A stretch of DNA of 36,400 nucleotides from an uncultured SAR86 cluster bacterium (lineage in GTDB: Bacteria; Pseudomonadota; Gammaproteobacteria; Magnimaribacterales; Magnimaribacteraceae): NCBI GenBank assembly GCA_937773605.1, contig CALJVP010000006.1:105993-142392 (forward strand), in the 5' to 3' direction. Within the stretch, counting starts at the first letter, position 1. Each line of letters opens with the position of its first letter. The position numbers were made by a program, and so were the translations under genes. This document shows, in pieces, positions 31,562 through 36,400 of this stretch. Under the pieces are notes generated by a model that made no database searches, was not told the DNA's origin, and saw nothing but the letters and a program-made list of their open reading frames with translations.

Positions 31562-33724
31562 GTGGATGTATCTGATATTTTTCAAAACTTAAACGAACCC
31601 CAAAGGCAGGCGGTTACATCTGAATCAAAGAATTTATTAGTTCTTGCCGGTGCCGGTTCAGGCAAAACCAGAGTGATAGCTCACAGAGTTGCTTGGCTCA
31701 TAAAAGGCTTGGGTGTAAACCCGCATTCCCTTTTAACCGTGACTTTTACAAACAAAGCAGCAAGTGAAATGCGTGGCAGAATAGAGAATATCGTTGAAGA
31801 AGAGATGGGTAATTTTTGGTGCGGTACTTTTCATGGTATATCTCACAGGTTACTGAGAAGTCATTGGGAAGAAGCTGGATTAAGGAGAGAGTTTGCAATA
31901 CTGGACAGTGAAGATCAGTTTAGAGTCATCAAAAGAGTAAGTAAATCCTTGGGTCTAGATGATGCCAAGTGGCCACCCAGACAAATACAGTGGTTTATAA
32001 ACAAACAAAAAGATGAATGCAGGCGCTCCAAAGACGTTGAAGTAGGTGATGATTATTTTGCTGAAAAGATGAATCAAGTTTATACGGCCTATGAAGAATT
32101 GTGTGAAAGAGAGAGTCTGGTTGATTTTGGAGAACTCTTATTAAGATCTTACATGTTGCTTCGTCATAATGAACAGATACTTGAGCATTACCAAAGAAGA
32201 TTCCAACATATTCTTGTTGATGAATTTCAAGATACAAATGAAGTTCAATATCAGTTTTTAAGACTATTAACCAATGCCGGTAGTCATATTATGTCCGTAG
32301 GGGATGATGACCAATCTATCTATGGATGGAGGGGAGCAAAGAGTGAAAATATTAATAGATTTACTAAAGATTACGCCGGCACAGAGGTGGTTAAGCTTGA
32401 ACAAAATTATAGGTCAACTGAAATTATTCTGAGTGCAGCAAATGCGGTTATCAAGAATAACCAAGGACGAATGGGGAAGGACCTTTGGACTGAACAAAAA
32501 GAAGGGGAACAAATTTCTATCTACTCTGCTTATAACGAAGATGATGAAGCCAGGTACGTGGTAGGCAGCATTCAGACCTGGATGAGCCAGGGAAGGAATC
32601 TTGATGAAGTTGCCATACTTTACAGATCAAATGCTCAATCAAGAGTTCTAGAAGAGGCCATTTTAAGAGAAGGGCTGCCCTACAAAATATACGGCGGGTT
32701 AAGGTTCTACGAAAGAGCAGAAATAAAGAATGCCATGGGCTACTTGCGACTGGTCTTTGGTAGAGAAGACGATGCTGCTTTTGAAAGAGTTATAAATATA
32801 CCTCCAAGAGGAATAGGAGCCAAAACAATTGATGTCATAAGAGCCAGAGCACTTAAAAATGAATCTTCTCTTTGGAAGGCAGCAGAGGATCTTTTAGAAA
32901 CTGAAGGACTCACTCCGAGAGCTGCTCAGTCTGTTCAGGGCTTCATGTCTGATTTTGACAAGCTAGAAGAAGAAACCGAAGACTTATTATTTAAAGATAT
33001 GGTGGACCACGTCATTCAAAGAAGCGGCCTCATTGAATACCATAAAAAAGAAGCCGGAGAGAAGGGAAGAACAAGAGTAGAAAATTTAGGAGAACTTGTA
33101 ACAGCAGCAGCTGATTTTGAATCTCCTCAAGGCGAAGAAGAGACCACTGAATTGAAGCTTTTTATTGACCATGCTGCATTGGATGCAGGTGATACTCAGG
33201 CAGCAGAGCATGAGGCGGCAATTCAGCTCATGACTCTTCATTCGGCTAAAGGTCTCGAATTTCCTTTAGTTTTTATAACAGGTTTTGAAGAAGGACTCTT
33301 CCCTCACAAGCTATCGATTGAAGAGCCCGGACAATTGCAGGAAGAAAGAAGACTCTGTTATGTAGGAATGACCCGAGCAATGGAGAAATTATTTATTGTT
33401 CATGCGGAAATGAGAAATCTTTATGGAACAGAAAATTTTAACCCACCATCAAGGTTTTTAAGAGAGATCCCCGCCGAGTTAACCATGGAGGTCCGTACCG
33501 GTGGAAACATACCTCGGCAACAACCGAGATCAAAATCTCCCGTTTCTGGGGAAGTGCCTGATACAGATTTTAAACTTGGACAGACTGTCTCTCATGAAGT
33601 CTTTGGAGAGGGAGTAATTTTAAATTACGAAGGGCAAGGAGCAAATGCAAGAGTTGAAGTGAGTTTTAATAAAGGTAAAACTAAGTGGCTAATGGTTTCA
33701 TACGCTAAACTTAGATCAATGTAG
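31562..33724 (+). CDS. uvrD: DNA helicase II (UvrD)
   Basis: 720 residues, the family length. Helicase motifs in order: Q-motif LNEPQRQAV, Walker A VLAGAGSGKTRV (about 27-38), AVTF-like TVTFTNKAASEMRGRI, Walker B LVDEFQDTNE (about 218), GDDDQSIYGWRGA, EQNYRST, TLHSAKGLEF (about 558) and VGMTRAMEKL. A C-terminal FKLGQTVSHEVFGEGVILNY is the Tudor-like RNA-polymerase-binding domain. UvrD unwinds DNA 3' to 5' in mismatch and nucleotide excision repair. The start is GTG. It is followed after 14 bases by the TRAP solute-binding gene, apparently on the same transcript. Confidence 0.97.
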   Translation: MDVSDIFQNLNEPQRQAVTSESKNLLVLAGAGSGKTRVIAHRVAWLIKGLGVNPHSLLTVTFTNKAASEMRGRIENIVEEEMGNFWCGTFHGISHRLLRSHWEEAGLRREFAILDSEDQFRVIKRVSKSLGLDDAKWPPRQIQWFINKQKDECRRSKDVEVGDDYFAEKMNQVYTAYEELCERESLVDFGELLLRSYMLLRHNEQILEHYQRRFQHILVDEFQDTNEVQYQFLRLLTNAGSHIMSVGDDDQSIYGWRGAKSENINRFTKDYAGTEVVKLEQNYRSTEIILSAANAVIKNNQGRMGKDLWTEQKEGEQISIYSAYNEDDEARYVVGSIQTWMSQGRNLDEVAILYRSNAQSRVLEEAILREGLPYKIYGGLRFYERAEIKNAMGYLRLVFGREDDAAFERVINIPPRGIGAKTIDVIRARALKNESSLWKAAEDLLETEGLTPRAAQSVQGFMSDFDKLEEETEDLLFKDMVDHVIQRSGLIEYHKKEAGEKGRTRVENLGELVTAAADFESPQGEEETTELKLFIDHAALDAGDTQAAEHEAAIQLMTLHSAKGLEFPLVFITGFEEGLFPHKLSIEEPGQLQEERRLCYVGMTRAMEKLFIVHAEMRNLYGTENFNPPSRFLREIPAELTMEVRTGGNIPRQQPRSKSPVSGEVPDTDFKLGQTVSHEVFGEGVILNYEGQGANARVEVSFNKGKTKWLMVSYAKLRSM

Positions 33725-33738
33725 AAAAAGGAAATTTA

Positions 33739-34836
33739 ATGAAAATATACGCAATTTTAATAGGAGTTCTTGTTGTTATGGTGTCCTGTTCTGAGGCAGA
33801 AAAGGCTGCGTCAGATGACACGTGTTTATCTAACGGAGGAAAAAGTTATAAGTGGAACATGGTCACCACTTGGCCAAAGAACTTTCCTGGATTAGGAATG
33901 GCAGGAGAGAATTTTTCCCAGTATGTTGATGAGATGAGTTGTGGCCAAATGAAAATAAAAGTTTATGGGGCAGGAGAGCTGGTTCCTGCTATGGGTGTCT
34001 TTGATGCCGTTTCTCAAGGAAATGTGCAGTTGGGTCATGGCGCTTCTTATTACTGGACGGGCAAAGTTAAATCATCTCAATTTTTTACAGCAATTCCTTT
34101 TGGCCTAACGGCCCAAGAAATGAACGGTTGGCTGCACTACGGAGGTGGACTGGAATTATGGCAAGAAGCCTACGAACCTTTTAATTTAGTTCCTTTAGCT
34201 GGAGGCAATACGGGAGTCCAAATGGCAGGTTGGTTTAATAAAGAAATTAATTCGATGGAAGATCTTAAAGGAATAAAGATGCGTATACCTGGACTTGCTG
34301 GAGAAATATTTACCCGGGCAGGAGGAGAAACAGTTCAGTTACCTGGTAATGAAATTTTCTTGGCATTACAACAGGGAGTGGTTGATGCTGCCGAGTGGGT
34401 GGGGCCCTATAACGACTTAACTTTTGGCTTCCATCAGGTAGCAAAATACTACTACTACCCTGGTTGGCATGAACCAGGATCAACGCTTGAAATTATTATA
34501 AATAAAGATGCATTGATGTCTTTACCAAAAGACCTTCAAGCAATTATGAAATATGCTGCTAAGGCTGCTAACCAAGAGATGTTGGATGAATATACAGCCA
34601 GGAACAACCAAGCTCTGACGGAGCTTACAGAAAAACATAACGTTAAACTCAGAAAGTTACCCGATGAAGTCTTGATTGCTTTGAGGGATATTTCAGAAGA
34701 CGTAATGATAGATTTTATAGAAGGAGATGAAATGGCCACAAGGGTTTATAACTCGTATGTAGCATTTAAAGATCAAGTTATAAATTATCACAGAATATCT
34801 GAAAAAGCCTATATTGATACAAGGGAGTTAGATTGA
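33739..34836 (+). CDS. TRAP transporter solute-binding protein (DctP family), lipoprotein type
   Basis: 365 residues. The leader VLVVMVSC is a lipobox with Cys17, so the protein is probably lipid-anchored on the periplasmic side. The DctP domain (PF03480) is recognisable from VTTWPKNFPG, VYGAGELVPA, LGHGASYYWTGK, MRIPGLAGEIF and LQQGVVDAAEWVGPYND. In this subfamily the conserved Arg of MRIPG binds a carboxylate, and members bind 2-oxo acids or lactate-type ligands. No DctQ or DctM membrane subunits are in the window. It overlaps lipB by four bases (TTGA) and follows uvrD closely. Confidence 0.9.
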   Translation: MKIYAILIGVLVVMVSCSEAEKAASDDTCLSNGGKSYKWNMVTTWPKNFPGLGMAGENFSQYVDEMSCGQMKIKVYGAGELVPAMGVFDAVSQGNVQLGHGASYYWTGKVKSSQFFTAIPFGLTAQEMNGWLHYGGGLELWQEAYEPFNLVPLAGGNTGVQMAGWFNKEINSMEDLKGIKMRIPGLAGEIFTRAGGETVQLPGNEIFLALQQGVVDAAEWVGPYNDLTFGFHQVAKYYYYPGWHEPGSTLEIIINKDALMSLPKDLQAIMKYAAKAANQEMLDEYTARNNQALTELTEKHNVKLRKLPDEVLIALRDISEDVMIDFIEGDEMATRVYNSYVAFKDQVINYHRISEKAYIDTRELD

Positions 34837-35447
34837 ACCATCAATTGCAGATAAAACATCTTGGACGCCAAGATTATCAAGATTCGTGGGATTCTATGCG
34901 GGCAACAATTTCAGGAAAAACTCAAGAGGACGGAGATGAAGTTTGGCTTTTGGAGCACCCTCCAGTTTTTACAATTGGGCAAGCAGGGTCAAAGGACAAT
35001 CTTTTGGAATCCAGTTCTATTCCAGTTGTAAGAAGCGACAGAGGAGGGGAGATAACTTTTCATGGCCCAGGTCAACTGGTCGTTTATTTTATAATTAATC
35101 TAAGGCGGTTGGGTTGGGGCCCAAAGAGGTTGGTCCAAGAACTAGAAGAATTAATAATTAATTTATTAAAACAGTATTCGATTGAAGCAGATAGAAAAAC
35201 GGGCTTTCCAGGTATCTACGTTGAAGAAAAAAAGATTGCTTCCATTGGCTTAAAAATAAACAGAGGCTTTAGCTACCACGGCATAAGTCTAAATGTTGAC
35301 ATGGACATGTCTCCATTTAAGCAGATTAACCCTTGTGGGATTTCATCTTTACAGTTAATTCAGATGAAAGATTTAACAGATGTTTCTATGGATGATGTAA
35401 GAAATAATTTTGCTGAGGCCATAGAAGACCATTTTGATAGTATATAA
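34833..35447 (+). CDS. lipB: Octanoyltransferase (lipoate-protein ligase B)
   Basis: 204 residues. RGGEITFHGPGQLVVY is the substrate-binding signature. The catalytic pair is Lys134 (KKIASIGLKI) and Cys168 (INPCGISSL). LipB moves octanoate from acyl carrier protein to the lipoyl domains of dehydrogenase complexes via a Cys-linked intermediate. The start is TTG, overlapping the TGA of the upstream solute-binding protein gene, which implies translational coupling. lipA begins at the base after its stop. Confidence 0.95.
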   Translation: MNHQLQIKHLGRQDYQDSWDSMRATISGKTQEDGDEVWLLEHPPVFTIGQAGSKDNLLESSSIPVVRSDRGGEITFHGPGQLVVYFIINLRRLGWGPKRLVQELEELIINLLKQYSIEADRKTGFPGIYVEEKKIASIGLKINRGFSYHGISLNVDMDMSPFKQINPCGISSLQLIQMKDLTDVSMDDVRNNFAEAIEDHFDSI

Positions 35448-36400
35448 ATGAACAATCTTATTCCTACAAAGATAATTAAAGAAGATGGAACAATAGCCAT
35501 TAAGAACGGTATAAAGCCAAATGCTAATAAAATAATTCCCATAGAAAGAAAACCGGCTTGGCTAAGGGCCAGACCAACAGGTTCAGTTAAATTTCAGGAA
35601 GTTAAGGACATAGTTCACAAAAGAAATCTGCACACGGTATGTGAAGAAGCTATGTGTCCGAACATAAGCGAATGCTGGAGTCACGGTACGGCAACTTTTA
35701 TGTTACTAGGCTCGGTTTGTACCAGAGCCTGTAAGTTCTGTGCGGTGGATACGGGCAATCCTAAAGGGAAGGTTGATCTGAATGAGCCCGAGAAAGTTGC
35801 ATCATCAATAAGCATCATGGGTCTGAAATATGCTGTACTTACCTCGGTTAATAGAGATGATTTGAGTGATGGAGGTGCAGCGCATTATGCCATGACGGTG
35901 GAGGCAACCAAAAAGAGGACTCCAGAAGTGATTGTAGAAGCTCTGGTTCCAGATTTCTTAGGAATAGAATCTTCTATAGAAAGGCTGCTAGATTCAGGCG
36001 TGGAAGTGTTTGCTCAAAATATCGAGACTGTTAGGCGTTTAACTTCCAGAGTAAGAGACCCTCGCGCGGGATACGAGCAGACGCTAAGAGTCCTAAGACA
36101 TGCAAAAGGATACCGTAAAAATATTATTACCAAAACAAGCCTAATGTTAGGTTTGGGTGAGACCCATGAAGAAATTATCGATACGCTTCAAGATATAAGA
36201 GATAACCGGGTTGATGTGTTAACTTTAGGTCAATATTTAAGACCTACAATCAATCATCTGCCTATTGAGAGGTGGTATTCACCTAAAGAATTTAATACGT
36301 ACAAAGAAATAGCTTTGGACATGGGATTCTTAGAGGTAGCTTCAGGACCTATGGTTAGGTCTTCATATCGTGCTGATAAGATTGCCTACCTATTTAATAA
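35448..36400 (+). CDS. lipA: Lipoyl synthase (3' end cut by window)
   Basis: 317 codons are visible and the frame is open to the window edge. The auxiliary cluster cysteines are Cys65, Cys70 and Cys76 ([14 protein letters not shown]). The radical-SAM cluster is CTRACKFC (Cys91, Cys95, Cys98). The terminal RSSYRAD motif, whose Ser ligates the auxiliary cluster, is present near the end, so only a few C-terminal residues are missing. It inserts two sulfurs into protein-bound octanoate. It starts at the base after the lipB stop, so the two are one unit. Confidence 0.97.
   Translation, partial: MNNLIPTKIIKEDGTIAIKNGIKPNANKIIPIERKPAWLRARPTGSVKFQEVKDIVHKRNLHTVCEEAMCPNISECWSHGTATFMLLGSVCTRACKFCAVDTGNPKGKVDLNEPEKVASSISIMGLKYAVLTSVNRDDLSDGGAAHYAMTVEATKKRTPEVIVEALVPDFLGIESSIERLLDSGVEVFAQNIETVRRLTSRVRDPRAGYEQTLRVLRHAKGYRKNIITKTSLMLGLGETHEEIIDTLQDIRDNRVDVLTLGQYLRPTINHLPIERWYSPKEFNTYKEIALDMGFLEVASGPMVRSSYRADKIAYLFN

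Noticed and set aside
35892-35903. A further match to the repeat core (ATGACGGTGGAG) inside lipA
   Set aside because: It encodes conserved-position LipA residues, lacks inverted arms and stands alone, so it is most likely chance.

Overview
The window is an AT-rich bacterial chromosome segment with densely packed genes, short intergenic gaps and no rRNA or tRNA that I could see. Gene order and protein features (glmU-glmS, a GlmS ending SVTVE, rlmN, UvrD, lipB-lipA, a TRAP solute-binding protein, NnrU, DUF805, HXXEE, photolyase-related and carotenoid oxygenase proteins) suggest a marine pelagic gammaproteobacterium of an oligotrophic type. This is an inference, not a placement. The heme genes look more alphaproteobacterial than gammaproteobacterial.

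Layout. 1-2112: glmU (3' end) and glmS make UDP-GlcNAc precursors. 2098-3999: the most unusual part. The last 15 bases of glmS recur three more times downstream, differing almost only at wobble positions, and the three intervals between copies behave like cassettes. Each has its own imperfect inverted ends around a shared 10-base core and carries one main gene: a four-helix membrane protein, a secreted MORN-repeat protein, and a 42-residue anchored miniprotein. No recombinase is encoded there. 4065-14818: an accessory stretch with a sterol-desaturase-type hydroxylase, NnrU, an M24 peptidase, yhbY, an HXXEE protein, a cupin, a broken flavin monooxygenase, a hydrolase, DUF952, a photolyase-related protein, a bacterioferritin-like protein, a methyltransferase, a VOC protein and DUF805. 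14867-19106: a broken secreted protein, an MFS transporter, rlmN and a frameshifted amidohydrolase. 19111-24801: an XRE regulator with a membrane protein, divergent from a Tat-type carotenoid oxygenase; then a small membrane protein and a reductase/AKR/metallo-hydrolase operon.

24798-31026: a nearly complete heme pathway. 5-aminolevulinate synthase (Shemin route) is divergent from hemC/D fusion-hemB-hemE-hemF-hemJ, which together lead from glycine plus succinyl-CoA to protoporphyrin IX. Only ferrochelatase is missing. A palindrome in the divergent promoter region looks like an iron/heme operator. 31030-36400: a MazG-like pyrophosphohydrolase, then uvrD, an orphan TRAP-type solute-binding lipoprotein, lipB and lipA (cut by the window end), in a tightly packed run.

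Five genes, and probably yhbY, carry single-base frameshifts, and every one can be repaired by removing one base. Because hemE is among them, sequence error is a serious alternative to gene decay.
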